From Bin5 sp965204705 (GTDB lineage: Bacteria > Chloroflexota > Anaerolineae > Caldilineales > Caldilineaceae): DNA of 64,000 nt. Within the stretch, counting starts at the first letter, position 1, and each line of letters opens with the position of its first letter. The notes below the pieces were generated by a model that ran no database searches, was not told where the DNA came from, and saw nothing but the letters and a program-made list of their open reading frames with translations. The translations under genes and the position numbers were made by a program. Below are positions 45,025 to 53,670 of the stretch, piece by piece. Location of the stretch: assembly GCA_965204705.1 (NCBI GenBank), contig CBDBFE010000002.1, forward strand, positions 78,147 to 142,146. Direction: 5' to 3'.

Positions 45025-45516
45025 TCATTCACATACGACGCCGTCGTTATCGCCGTCTCTCATATGCTGGTAGGCGGGATGTCCACGCGGTACTGGCGCG
45101 ATGCCGTGCTCGCGCGCCTCGGCGCAGGTGATCCTCCCGTTCCTGTTGGTATCGTAGCATCCTAGTGGATCGCTGCTGCAATTCCCCGTCTCCTGCGTCG
45201 GCGTATCGGTTGGCGTGGGTGTGAGTGTACTGGTCGGACTGGGCGTCGGCGTGTCAGTCGGGGTCGGTGTGGGTGTTTCGGTCGGATCGGGCGCCGGCGT
45301 GTCGGTCGGGGGCGGTGTGGGTGTGGGTGTTTTGGTCGGATCGGACGCGCGCCTAGCGCTGTTCGCCGCCTCAAGCTTTTGCACGCGCGTCGTCAGCTCG
45401 GCGGTCTGCGTTGCCAGAGTCGTCATCTGCATAAAGAGTACGGCAAACGCGATGAGCGCGGCGACAACGGCGGCGAAAGCAGATAGTCGTATGACGAAAA
45501 GGAGCAATCGCTTCAT
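45025..45516 (-). CDS. Membrane-anchored Excalibur-domain protein
   Basis: The 163-residue protein has an N-terminal membrane helix (FAAVVAALIAFAVLFMQM), a short coiled coil (TTLATQTAELTTRVQKLEAA), a linker of about 50 residues made of TPTPTDTP-type repeats, and a C-terminal Excalibur calcium-binding module ending RDGDNDGVVCE. It should be displayed outside the membrane. Its N-terminus is clearly paralogous to that of the nuclease at 46243-47622. Function of the stand-alone Excalibur domain is unknown, but it often accompanies surface nucleases. Confidence 0.8.
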   Translation of the reverse strand: MKRLLLFVIRLSAFAAVVAALIAFAVLFMQMTTLATQTAELTTRVQKLEAANSARRASDPTKTPTPTPPPTDTPAPDPTETPTPTPTDTPTPSPTSTLTPTPTDTPTQETGNCSSDPLGCYDTNRNGRITCAEAREHGIAPVPRGHPAYQHMRDGDNDGVVCE

Positions 45517-45606
45517 GAATGGCCTGCTGAATGGAGGTTTCGGTTCAGTTAGCTGAAATGCTCCTCAAGCGCCTCTTCCACCGAGGCGCGGCCTGCCGTT
45601 TTATTC

Positions 45607-46104
45607 TCATTTGCTGGCGCGGCGGGCCTGACTATCGGGAATGAGGAGGGTCATAACGAGTTCGAGGATTTTCTGGTCGGTCATATCTTCTATGTTGGCC
45701 GGTTGCGGGGGCGTGTCCTGTGTGTCGACGGTGGTGGGGGTACCGGCGGGGAGGCCGGGTTCGGCGCAGCAGTAGGTGGCGCCGTCGTTTCTGCCGAACT
45801 GGTTGCATTGCCAGCGGCCGTCGCGAAAGGTCAGCGGGAAGGGCGTGCTGTCGTCGATGTGGTTGTTGCGGAATTCGTAGTGGTCGGGCCAGCCGCATTT
45901 GTAGCAGTGGGGCAGCTGGTAGTCGATGGGGACCGTCTTTTCCATGACGTGCCCGGCGGCGGACCAGTTTTCCTCCCATGCGCAGGCGCGGGCGAGGTCT
46001 TCGATGGCGCGCCAGCGTTTGACCAGTCGGTTGTGGTCTTTGCAGAGTGGGCAGTGTGTTGTGTAGCGGTAGCCGCAGTCGTTGCACAGGTTTTGATATG
46101 GCAT
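45607..46104 (-). CDS. Cysteine-rich protein with zinc-finger-like motifs
   Basis: The 165-residue protein has three Cys pairs: CNDCGYRYTTHCPLCKDH (residues 7-24, four Cys and a His), CYKCGWPDHYEF (about 92-103) and a later Cys region with CNQFGRND and CCAEPG. This suggests one or two zinc ribbons. No membrane segment or signal is present. It lies between the two Excalibur proteins on the same strand, with gaps of 90 and 138 bases, so a common function is possible. I do not recognise a family. Confidence 0.55.
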   Translation of the reverse strand: MPYQNLCNDCGYRYTTHCPLCKDHNRLVKRWRAIEDLARACAWEENWSAAGHVMEKTVPIDYQLPHCYKCGWPDHYEFRNNHIDDSTPFPLTFRDGRWQCNQFGRNDGATYCCAEPGLPAGTPTTVDTQDTPPQPANIEDMTDQKILELVMTLLIPDSQARRASK

Positions 46105-46242
46105 AGTCGGTCCCTCCTTCTTTTTGCGTGCCGGGCTGAGCCAGCGGGCGGCGCCGACCGGTTTCTCCCAGGCGCCAGCCCGGGGCGTGAATTATCAGGT
46201 CCTGCGATGCCGCGCCTGGGCGGAGGAGGCCCTTGGCGCTAT

Positions 46243-47622
46243 CTACCGTTCACAGCCGATACCATCCCGATCGCGATCGAATTTCGGTTGGTAGCAAGCG
46301 TGGTCTCTTCCCATATTGCTCATGCCCATGTTGTGGGCCTCGGTACAGTTTCTCGGGCAGGACTGTCCCGACGGCGTTGTCGCCGTTGGCGCCGGCGCGG
46401 TCGAGCCCGGGTCGGTGAACTGCATGGCCGTGCTGCTGCAGGCGGACAGCACCCGTCGCGCAACTGCCGCCTCCGCTTGGTCCATTGAGAGATTGTACTT
46501 GCGCTTGACCTGGACGACCCTGTTCACGTACCAGCACTGGTTCATGGCCGGCAGCCATTCGGCCAGGTCATTGTCGACCTTCTGGTGCCGGTTCACGCTG
46601 GGGCCGGCCAGGGTGAGGTTGAGCAGGTCGCTGGCGAAGGCGCGCCGGGTGTTGCTGTCGGCGGCGCAGAGGCCGCTGTCGTGCGCTTCACTGCGGGCGA
46701 CGATGTGTTCGATGTCGGTCTCCCTGATGCTGGAGAAGTAGGTACCGGTGTACGGGCCGTAGATGCGGCCGCCCTGCTGGTTGACGATATGGGGCTCGAC
46801 GCTCTGGGAGTAGGGGTAGAGGTCCGAGTCGTAGTGCGAGCAGCGGTTTTCGGGCCCGATGCGGACGCCCAGGCCGTCCGTCGGCGTAGCAGCGGGTGGG
46901 ACAGGCGTGGACGTGGGCGGGCTGGGTGTAAACGTGGGCGAGGGCGGGACGGTTGGGGTGGCTCTCACTGTCGGAATTACAGTCACGTCGACGTTTACGT
47001 TCAGGAGCGGTGCGTAGATCCAGCCGCGTTGCTCCTTCACGCAGCAGAACTCCAGCCAGGCGCCGGAGGGGTTGCGGGCGCCGATGTCGTACTGCTCGTC
47101 CCTGGGGATGGCATCGATGATCGGATATTCGGGTCCGGGCCCGGTTCTCACGTTGACCCAGTCGCTGTTGACGATGAAATAAGGGGTGGGCACCGGCGTG
47201 GCGGTCGCTGTCTGCGTGGGCCTGGGCGTCCGGGTCGGAATGGGCGTGTTGGTTGGCCTGAGCGTGCGCGTGGGCCCGGGTGTTGCGGTCGGCGCGGGCG
47301 TTTCATCCGCGGTTGTGGCCTGTGTGCGTGGGGCTGTGCGGGTCGGTCTGGGCGTGCGGGTCCGCCAGGGCGTGATGGTCGGCCTAGGCGTTCGGCTTGC
47401 GTTCGGCGTGCGGGCGGGCTGCAGCGCCTGCGAGCCGGGCACGGGCCGGGCGGCGTTCGCCTCCTCGAGCCGATGCACGCGCGCCGTCAACTCGTCGACC
47501 TGAGTTGACAGGTTATCCACCCGTATGACGAGGACGCCGAGCAGGATGAACGCGACGGCGACCGCAGCGACGACCGCGACGATGGAGAGAAGGCGTGAGA
47601 CAACTGTGAGAAACCGTTTCAT
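46243..47622 (-). CDS. Surface-anchored SH3-HNH nuclease with Excalibur tail
   Basis: The 459-residue protein is modular. Residues 1-60 are a membrane helix and short coiled coil; 65-150 a Thr/Pro/Arg-rich linker with TPRPTRT-type repeats; about 150-215 a bacterial SH3 domain (DWVNVRTGPGPEYPIIDAIP, GWIYAPLL); then a second linker; about 265-400 an HNH/DUF1524-type nuclease domain with ETDIEHIVARSEAHDSGLC and LLNLTLAGPSVNRHQK; and an Excalibur-like end (DHACYQPKFDRDRDGIGCE). It should be an extracytoplasmic nuclease tethered to the cell. The catalytic His of DIEH and the later N-x-x-x-H-Q are visible. It is paralogous at its N-terminus to 45025-45516. Confidence 0.8.
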   Translation of the reverse strand: MKRFLTVVSRLLSIVAVVAAVAVAFILLGVLVIRVDNLSTQVDELTARVHRLEEANAARPVPGSQALQPARTPNASRTPRPTITPWRTRTPRPTRTAPRTQATTADETPAPTATPGPTRTLRPTNTPIPTRTPRPTQTATATPVPTPYFIVNSDWVNVRTGPGPEYPIIDAIPRDEQYDIGARNPSGAWLEFCCVKEQRGWIYAPLLNVNVDVTVIPTVRATPTVPPSPTFTPSPPTSTPVPPAATPTDGLGVRIGPENRCSHYDSDLYPYSQSVEPHIVNQQGGRIYGPYTGTYFSSIRETDIEHIVARSEAHDSGLCAADSNTRRAFASDLLNLTLAGPSVNRHQKVDNDLAEWLPAMNQCWYVNRVVQVKRKYNLSMDQAEAAVARRVLSACSSTAMQFTDPGSTAPAPTATTPSGQSCPRNCTEAHNMGMSNMGRDHACYQPKFDRDRDGIGCER

Positions 47623-47855
47623 AAGAGGGCATCGGGGTATCGATGCGGGCGGGGTTTGGATCTAGCGTCGCCGAAGAGAAGATGGTCGGCGATGTCCTCA
47701 TTGATGGTGTGGAAGGTTGCGGCGTTCTTGAGGAGGGCGTGGGCGTGGGCGCGGAAGGATTCGAAGTCGGCGGGTCGGGAGAGGGATTGCTGCCAGGCGC
47801 GGGTGCGGAGGATGCCTTCTTCGAGAAAGTAGTTGGTGAAAAGCTGGCCGGGCAT
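47619..47855 (-). pseudogene. N-terminal fragment of a second type IIG gene
   Basis: The frame begins MPGQLFTNYFLEEGILRTRA and matches the first 55 residues of the type IIG protein at 40681-44721 almost exactly, then after FHTINED jumps to IADHLLFGDARSKPRPHRYP, which corresponds to residues 84-111, and ends. Two internal deletions and the loss of all downstream sequence show it is dead. Its upstream region is also shared with the intact gene. Confidence 0.85.
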
Positions 47856-48065
47856 TGGTTAAAGGTTTGTGGGGTGGGTTGAGATTTTGGGGTAGTTTAC
47901 TCGCGCGGGGGTTGTTGTGCCAGTTTCGGGGGAATGGGCACCCACAAGGGGCGCCCCTACGAGTTGTCCGTGGAGAACATCTTTTTGTCCGCGGAGGACG
48001 CGGAGGAGCGCGGAGAACACCCTTTTTTGATTCGTGGTGTCCACCCACAAGGGGCGCCCTTACCA
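47856..48065. repeat. Cluster of dispersed short repeats
   Basis: It holds the second copy of the shared upstream block (47868-47899), GCACCCACAAGGGGCGCCCC followed by TAC (47938-47960), CGCGGAGG-type units after TTTTTGTCC (about 47982-48018), and another CACCCACAAGGGGCGCCCTT (48042-48061). The GGGGCGCC family also occurs at 49437, 49501 and 51271. Confidence 0.75.
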
Positions 48066-48168
48066 GAGGGGTGGGTGAGGGTGTTGTCTTCGCGGGAGGC
48101 GAGGCGGCGGGGCGTGACGGGCATGTGTATCAATGGTGTGTCATCCCCTTCGTTATCAATGCAGCTGA

Positions 48169-48771
48169 TCAGATGCGTCCGGAAAAGAGGGCCGCGCATC
48201 CGACAGTTTCAATTGAGACATCGTGAAAGCGCTGTGTGAGCGCCTGTTTGAGCCCGTCCAGGTCGTCGTGTTGGTTCGAGAAGATGCCCTTCCTGTTGTA
48301 GAAAGCCATGAGGCGCCTGGCTAACCAGTTGCGAGAGACGCCGCCCTGAAGCAGGGTCGAACCGAAGAGGACGGCGTTGGGGTTCATCAGCGCTTTCAGG
48401 TGATCCAATGCGACGGTCTTGGATGCGATGGTTCCAGGGAGGCAGTGGAGAAGGTAGTTAATGCCTACGGAGTCAAAGTTGGCGGCATCGATGGAGATCG
48501 GTTCGAGGACATTGCGGAGATAGGTCTCGGGCGTATGCCGCGCAATGCGCCGGGCGGCGAAGCGGCACTGATCGAGAAAGTAGCCGGTTCCGACGCCGAC
48601 GTCGAGATGGTTTGCCGTGACGTGTTTGTTGTAGTGCTCGACCAGCCGTTGCGTCGGGCAGTTCCAAACGGGACGGTTTGTCAGGCCAAGCACGACGAAA
48701 TCGTACAGGCGCAGGCTGCGCCTGGTGTAGACGGCCTGGCCAGCCCTGACCTGTTCTTCAGAGACGTTCAA
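48169..48771 (-). CDS. SAM-dependent methyltransferase with internal deletion
   Basis: The 200-residue protein has a small-molecule methyltransferase fold: the N-terminal SLRLYDFVVLGLTNRPVWNC, motif I HLDVGVGTGYFLD (about 55-67) and the later strand FDSVGINYLLHCLPG. After motif I the usual second strand with an acidic residue that binds the SAM ribose is absent; the sequence runs straight to RIARHTPETYLRNVLEP. About 15 residues seem to be deleted in frame, so SAM binding may be lost. It overlaps no neighbour and lies 24 bases downstream of the Cache lipoprotein on the same strand. Confidence 0.7.
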   Translation of the reverse strand: MNVSEEQVRAGQAVYTRRSLRLYDFVVLGLTNRPVWNCPTQRLVEHYNKHVTANHLDVGVGTGYFLDQCRFAARRIARHTPETYLRNVLEPISIDAANFDSVGINYLLHCLPGTIASKTVALDHLKALMNPNAVLFGSTLLQGGVSRNWLARRLMAFYNRKGIFSNQHDDLDGLKQALTQRFHDVSIETVGCAALFSGRI

Positions 48772-48794
48772 CGTGCTTCTCCTTCACGTTCAGT

Positions 48795-49247
48795 CTACTC
48801 CTTCTCGTACCAGCCCGATCCGAAGAAAAGGCCGTCATGGCGCACGATCCATGTATGCTTGCGCGTTATCTCGCCGGTGTCGGGTTTGTCGTGGACGTAG
48901 CTGACCCATTTGCCTGTACCGGTGGCGCTCAATATGTCGTCGCCGTAGAAGTAGCCGTCGGCATCCACTCTCGCTGCGGGGTCCCGCCCTACGCTTGCGG
49001 GCCTGTAGTGTGCGATGGTATACCCATCTTCGCCGATAATGAAGACGTACCATTGTCCGTCCACGTTTTTTTCTGAGCTGTAGTGGTCGACGGCTGCCTG
49101 GCGGCCTTCCCGGTTGTAGAGCCGGATTGCATCCTGAACGAGCGCCTGAGCGTAGGCGGCCGGTTCGTTTTTGGATGGGATGGCAACGCAGCCGGCGATG
49201 AGGAGCGCAAGCGCGAGGATGAAAGGTGTGGCGATGGAGCGGGTCAT
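48795..49247 (-). CDS. Lipoprotein with one Cache-type domain
   Basis: The 150-residue protein has lipobox LIAGC (Cys20) and one Cache-like domain with DGQWYVFIIGEDGYTIAHYR, then DADGYFYGDD, ATGTGKWVSY and KHTWIVRHDGLFFGSGWYE. It is a one-domain paralogue of the two-domain lipoprotein at 1406-2335 and shares all its blocks. It probably binds a ligand at the cell surface. No signalling partner is adjacent. Confidence 0.85.
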   Translation of the reverse strand: MTRSIATPFILALALLIAGCVAIPSKNEPAAYAQALVQDAIRLYNREGRQAAVDHYSSEKNVDGQWYVFIIGEDGYTIAHYRPASVGRDPAARVDADGYFYGDDILSATGTGKWVSYVHDKPDTGEITRKHTWIVRHDGLFFGSGWYEKE

Positions 49248-49530
49248 GTTTGTGTTCCTTCCTTCCTATTGGGCGTGCCAGAGGCAGGATGTGAACGGTT
49301 CCGAGAATCTCCCGTATGCAGTGCGCCGACATTATGCGCGCGCCGGCTGGCGCGGCTGGCGTCACCGCGTCCGATTGGCGGCCACTTGACCGGAGGCGGG
49401 AACGCCCTCGTCATCGAGTATCTCACGCAACGGCGCGGGCACCTATAAGGGGCGCGCCTACGGGTTGTCCGCGGAGAACACCTTTTTTGATTCGCGGAGT
49501 CCACCCACAAGGGGCGCGCCTACGGGTTGG
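49248..49530. repeat. Intergenic region with GGGGCGCG repeats
   Basis: Contains two copies of the dispersed CACCCACAAGGGGCGCGCCT-type repeat (49437-49461 and 49501-49523) separated by GTTGTCCGCGGAGAACACCT (49464-49483). No gene is seen. Confidence 0.6.
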
Positions 49531-50790
49531 CTACGGCGCGTACCTGAACACAACCGGCAGCTGCGTGATATCGTTTACGGTGGGATCGGTGTAATGCGAT
49601 ATGAGGATCAGGCCGGTGCCGCAGTCTCCGAAACCGTCACAGGAGATGGGGCCGATGATGCCGTTGAAGCCGGTGGTACCGGTCAGCGCCTCTCGCAGCC
49701 TGGCGCGGTCGATGAAGAGTGTATCGCCGTCGGCCACGGCCACCTCCTCGATGGCGCGCAGCAGAATGGTCGCGGCGTCGTACGCCAGCGCGATGTAGGC
49801 GTGGTTGGCGCCCTCGTTGTAGTTCTGGCGGTAGGCGGCGAACAGCTCATCGCCGTTCCTGCCGGTCGCTTCGTTGACATTGCCGTCGAAATTGAACTCC
49901 GGCCCGGACAGATAGGCGTCGACCAGTTCCAGATCGGTGAAGAGCAGCGATTCGGTGTTGAACAGCGTCAGCCCTTCAAGCCCCTCGACCTCTTCGATCT
50001 GCCGTACAACATAGCCGGCCTCGTCGGGGAAGAGGGGGAAGAAGATCCCTTCCGGGCTGCCGGCGGCGATGCGCGTGAGCACGGGGATCATGTCGGTGTC
50101 CCCCCTGCTCACCTGCTCGACCGCGGTCACGGCGCCGCCCAAGGCTTCGAACGCGACTGCGAACGCGGCGGTAAGCCCGGTTGTGTAGGGATCGCCGTCA
50201 TGGATGGCGGCCACTCTGTGCAGGCCGAGCCGGTTATGCGCGAATTGCGCGACGGCCTGTGCCTGGTAGAGGTCGTTGCTGGATACCCGGTAGTAGCCGG
50301 GATGGTAGTTGGCGCCGGCGTTGCCGCGCAGGTCGGACGTCAGGGAGGGCGCCGTATTCGAAGAGGAGAGCATGACCAGGCCGGCCTCGCTCAGGATGGG
50401 GGAGGCCGCGGCCGCGGCCACGGAGCAGGAGGTCCCGATCACGGCGACGACGCGGTGGTCGCCTGCGGCCGTTTCGGCCGCGGCCTTGCCCCCTTCGGCG
50501 GTGCACAGCGAATCCAGACCTGCGCCCATGGTGACGTTGTGCCCCTTGATCGGGCCGTAATCGGCCAGCGCCATCGCCACGGCGCGCTGTCTCGGAATCC
50601 CCAGTTCGGCGATGCTGCCGGTAAGCACCTCGATGGAACGGATCCGGATGTCTTCGCCGGGTCCCACTACGACGGTGCCCAGCGGACTGACCACCATGTT
50701 CTGCGGAACGCATGCGCCGCTCAGGAGCAGCGTTATAGTCAGCGCGAGACAGCCCAGCAGTGCGGGGCGCGGGGTGTCGGATATTTTCAT
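49531..50790 (-). CDS. ABC-transporter solute-binding lipoprotein (LivK-like)
   Basis: The 419-residue protein has lipobox LLSGAC (Cys27) and two periplasmic-binding lobes: IRIRSIEVLTGSIAELGIPR and ADYGPIKGHNV in the first, the VVAVIGTSCSVAAAAASPIL segment and later RVAAIHDGDPYTTGLTAAFA. This is the branched-chain amino acid/urea type I binding-protein family. The permease and ATPase genes are not adjacent, so it must use a system elsewhere or act as an orphan sensor. The ligand cannot be read from the sequence. Confidence 0.9.
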   Translation of the reverse strand: MKISDTPRPALLGCLALTITLLLSGACVPQNMVVSPLGTVVVGPGEDIRIRSIEVLTGSIAELGIPRQRAVAMALADYGPIKGHNVTMGAGLDSLCTAEGGKAAAETAAGDHRVVAVIGTSCSVAAAAASPILSEAGLVMLSSSNTAPSLTSDLRGNAGANYHPGYYRVSSNDLYQAQAVAQFAHNRLGLHRVAAIHDGDPYTTGLTAAFAVAFEALGGAVTAVEQVSRGDTDMIPVLTRIAAGSPEGIFFPLFPDEAGYVVRQIEEVEGLEGLTLFNTESLLFTDLELVDAYLSGPEFNFDGNVNEATGRNGDELFAAYRQNYNEGANHAYIALAYDAATILLRAIEEVAVADGDTLFIDRARLREALTGTTGFNGIIGPISCDGFGDCGTGLILISHYTDPTVNDITQLPVVFRYAP

Positions 50791-50825
50791 GGGTCTTTTC
50801 TCCTTGGTCTGGGTGGCTGTTGATT

Positions 50826-50915
50826 GGGCATAGATCGCGGTTTGCGGGGGCGGCCGGCGTTTCCGGGGTAGTGTAACCTGAATTCGGAGTCAGTAAGCGT
50901 CTTATCGAGGGCAAG
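50826..50915. repeat. Shared upstream block copy 3 joined to a MITE end
   Basis: GGCATAGATCGCGGTTTGCG to GGGGTAGTGTA (50829-50872) matches the regions upstream of the two type IIG starts. It passes directly into TAACCTGAATTCGGAGTCAG (50873-50892), the end motif of the 4137-4568 element. Confidence 0.65.
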
Positions 50916-51485
50916 CGCAGTGCTGCCGTCAATGCCATTGCCATTCTGACTGCCTGCATTTGGCAATCCAGGACAACGTTCCCGCCGTCTCTACGGCAAG
51001 GATATAGCTCTCTTGCCGGGCCATCATCGAACTCTGAACCCAGCAATCAAGAGACAGTATACACTGTTGATATGACTTTCGTGTGTCATTTTCTTAGAAA
51101 TCGGTACCAACTTTATGCCAATTTCGAAATGGCAAGGAACCAGCTAACTTTCCGGCGCAGGCGCCGCGGCCGTTCCCGTTGTCGTCGCGGAGATCCAGCG
51201 CCCTCTTCCACCCGGGCGGCAGAGGTCAGGGCAATCGCATCTAAATCCGGGCGCCAAAAATCCCACGAAGGGCACCCACAAGGGGCGCCCCTACAATAGT
51301 CAATCGTTTTCGGCCAAAAAAGCCGATCTCCAGTCGCCGAGAACCTCAATTATTTGTGAAGGCGCACCATGATGTGCACTGTTCTCGGCGTCTTATTCAG
51401 GCGTTTGGCTCGAGTCAGGTCTTATCGCGGGGTCTTGACCAATTAGATGCAATTGCCCTGCGCAGGCGGGCAGGGCATACGCATC
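50916..51485. other. Non-coding region with repeat relics
   Basis: No gene is seen. It includes CACCCACAAGGGGCGCCCCT (51273-51292) and an ISAs1-type end (51445-51460), preceded by about 90 bases similar to 807-902. Confidence 0.5.
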
Positions 51486-51725
51486 TTATGGGGAGAGAAC
51501 TTTGAGGAGATAGTCATGAGTCCGGCCGGCTCGTTTACGTTTGGCGGCAGTACCGGTTTGAGCGCTTTTCTCTGAGCGCAGTCGGTTGAGAGCCAGGCGG
51601 CGCAAGATGGCCGGGTTGTGCCGTGCATGGCCCTGACGGATGCGACTGCCGTCCTCGGGAAAGGCGGCATCCAAGACCCGGTGGACCGGGTTCTCGATGC
51701 TCCAGCGGCTGCGGGCGGCATTCAC
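51486..51725 (-). pseudogene. ISAs1-family transposase, C-terminal fragment
   Basis: The frame reads RWSIENPVHRVLDAAFPEDG, then RQGHARHNPAILRRLALNRL and KAQTG-like KRKRAGRTHDYLLKVL. This is the conserved C-terminal end of ISAs1 transposases (W-x-I-E-N-x-L-H-W-V-L-D, with the Glu of the DDE triad). The rest of the gene is missing; the multicopper oxidase gene ends 17 bases beyond its upstream edge. An IS-end motif lies just downstream at 51445-51460. Confidence 0.85.
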
Positions 51726-51741
51726 CCGTCAGGTCACCAGG

Positions 51742-53265
51742 TTACTCATCAATGACGAGGAACTGTCCCATCATGCCCAGGTCTTCGTGATCAAGGATGT
51801 GGCAGTGGAACATATATGGCGTGTTTTCAGCGGCATAGGTGTTGAACCGGGCGGCGATAACGACCTCGCGTTCGTCATTCACCAACACGGTGTCCTCCCA
51901 ACCTGATTCTTCAGGCGGCGGCGGTTCGCCATTGATCGACAATATCTGAAACTGAATCTGGTGGGGGTGGAACACGTGCTGGCCGTCGTCGCCAGCGAGA
52001 GTCCAGCGCTCGGTGTCTCCGAGTTGCACCTCAAAGTCGATCCGGCGCATGTCGAACTGGACGCCATTGATTGTCCAGCGCGGGCCGAGCTGCCAGAAGT
52101 AGGGCTCATCGTCCATGTCGAAGCTCCGTTCCACCGCGACCTTCGATTCGGATATTCGCTCTATGGCGGCGAGCTTGTCCGGAAGCAGACCGGCGCCTGA
52201 CGCTGTTCCGTTCGGGCGCAGCTCCAGCACGCGGCCCAACCTGCTATCGACCAAAGCGGCTGATTCCATGCCGACATTGACGATGATCTCGGCCCGGTCC
52301 CCGGGTGCGAGCACGAGCTGCTCGATTGCGACAGGGCCGGCCAGATAGCCGCCGTCGGAGGCGATCTTGGTCATGCCGGCCCCCTCGACGCTGAGGCGGT
52401 AGATTCGGGCTTGGCTGCCGTTCAGCAGCCGCAGCCGGACTAACCCTTCAGGCACGTCGACGAACGGATTGATCGTGCCGTTCACGGTCAGCGTGGAATA
52501 GAGCTTGCCGTTCCCGCCGTCGTCTATGGCGAAGTCGAGCTGGCCGTCCCCGGTGAACTCCCTGTCCTGGATGATGACCGGAATGTCGTCAACGCCGTAG
52601 GTTGCCGGAAGCGTTGCGGCGTCAGGGTTGTCGTCTTCGATGATAATCAGACCTGCTGCGCCGCGGTAGACATGCTCGGCTGTGGACCCATGGACATGGG
52701 GGTGATACCAGAGGGTGGCTGCCGGCTGGATCACGTCGAAGTCAGCTATCCAGGTTGTGCCGGGTTGGATAAGGCTGTGGGGTCCACCGTCGTCCTCAGC
52801 CGGGACGTCGGCGCCATGCCAGTGCGTGGTTGTGGCCTCATCCAACTCGTTCGTGACGCTGATAACCACCGAGTCTCCGGTTCTGAGACGAAGCGTGGGG
52901 CCGAGCACAGACATGCCGTTGTAGGAGTAGGTGTCCGTCAGGGCCGTCTGCCGGTAGTCGTGGCGTGATTCTCCGATTTTGAGGTCATAGTGCGCAACGC
53001 CTTCCCCGTCAAACGCCGGCTCGAGCAACGCCGGGATCGAAAGCGGCGCAGCCACTGATGTATCCAACGCTGCCTCCTTGATTGTGTCACAGGCTGCCAG
53101 CGAGGCGATCGCCAGGATGGCCTGGAAAAGGAGGCCTGCGTTTATCAGAAGACGGCGGGCGCTGCCGGCTGATGACTCGCCGGCCGCGTGCCGCCGGCCG
53201 GTTCTCCTTACACCGTTCAGGGGGACAGGTTCTGTTCGCCTTGCCTGGTAAGACCTGTTGTCCAA
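51742..53265 (-). CDS. Multicopper oxidase (lipoprotein)
   Basis: The 507-residue protein has a late signal with lipobox SLAAC (Cys59) and three cupredoxin domains. All four copper-binding histidine motifs are present: HWHG (148-151), WYHPHVHG (186-193), FHPHQIQF (about 432-439) and HCHILDHEDLGMM (487-499), the last with type 1 ligands Cys and Met. It resembles CueO/SufI-type enzymes, which oxidise Cu+, Fe2+ or phenols outside the membrane. It might supply the ferroxidase for the Ftr1 permease at 35389, though it is 14 kb away. The N-terminal 35 residues before the signal are unusually long and basic; a later start may be used. Confidence 0.9.
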   Translation of the reverse strand: MDNRSYQARRTEPVPLNGVRRTGRRHAAGESSAGSARRLLINAGLLFQAILAIASLAACDTIKEAALDTSVAAPLSIPALLEPAFDGEGVAHYDLKIGESRHDYRQTALTDTYSYNGMSVLGPTLRLRTGDSVVISVTNELDEATTTHWHGADVPAEDDGGPHSLIQPGTTWIADFDVIQPAATLWYHPHVHGSTAEHVYRGAAGLIIIEDDNPDAATLPATYGVDDIPVIIQDREFTGDGQLDFAIDDGGNGKLYSTLTVNGTINPFVDVPEGLVRLRLLNGSQARIYRLSVEGAGMTKIASDGGYLAGPVAIEQLVLAPGDRAEIIVNVGMESAALVDSRLGRVLELRPNGTASGAGLLPDKLAAIERISESKVAVERSFDMDDEPYFWQLGPRWTINGVQFDMRRIDFEVQLGDTERWTLAGDDGQHVFHPHQIQFQILSINGEPPPPEESGWEDTVLVNDEREVVIAARFNTYAAENTPYMFHCHILDHEDLGMMGQFLVIDE

Positions 53266-53423
53266 AGCTCTCTCCTCAGCGATTGATACGGCGCATAGCC
53301 CGCAGGGGGCCCGCCGCGGCAGTTTCGTTTATCCATTGAATCAAGAACGACGCGCTTGCAGCCACAGCATCGACGCGGCCGCTGCCCCGGATCAGATCGT
53401 CTCACCATTTCTCAACCTGATTG

Positions 53424-53439
53424 AGATGCAGTTGCCCTG
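53424..53439. repeat. ISAs1-type end motif
   Basis: AGATGCAGTTGCCCTG is a third copy of the end motif seen at 887-902 and 51445-51460. Confidence 0.5.
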
Positions 53440-53475
53440 CGTAGGCGGGCGCGTGTCCGACGAACGCCGGCGCCT

Positions 53476-53670
53476 AGTCCCCCCGCCCGATTCCCAGCAC
53501 CGTTCGCCCCTTCGACGCCTCGTGGATGCTCGCAATCGCCCCCGCAGTCACCGCCGGGCGGCGGGTCACCGGGTTCGTCACATCCGTGCTCAGCTGGATC
53601 CGCTCCGTAGCAGAAGCAGACAGCGCCAAAGAAACGCAGATGTCCCCGCACAGGTTCTGATTATCAAGAA
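53476..53670 (-). pseudogene. Luciferase-like (LLM) monooxygenase fragment
   Basis: On the minus strand the frame reads DNQNLCGDICVSLALSASAT, then ERIQLSTDVTNPVTRRPAVT and IHEASKGRTVLGIGRGD, followed by a stop at 53474-53476. This is the early part of an F420- or FMN-dependent luciferase-like oxidoreductase. The start, and everything after the GRGD loop, are gone. It lies in the non-coding region downstream of relic IS ends. Confidence 0.75.
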
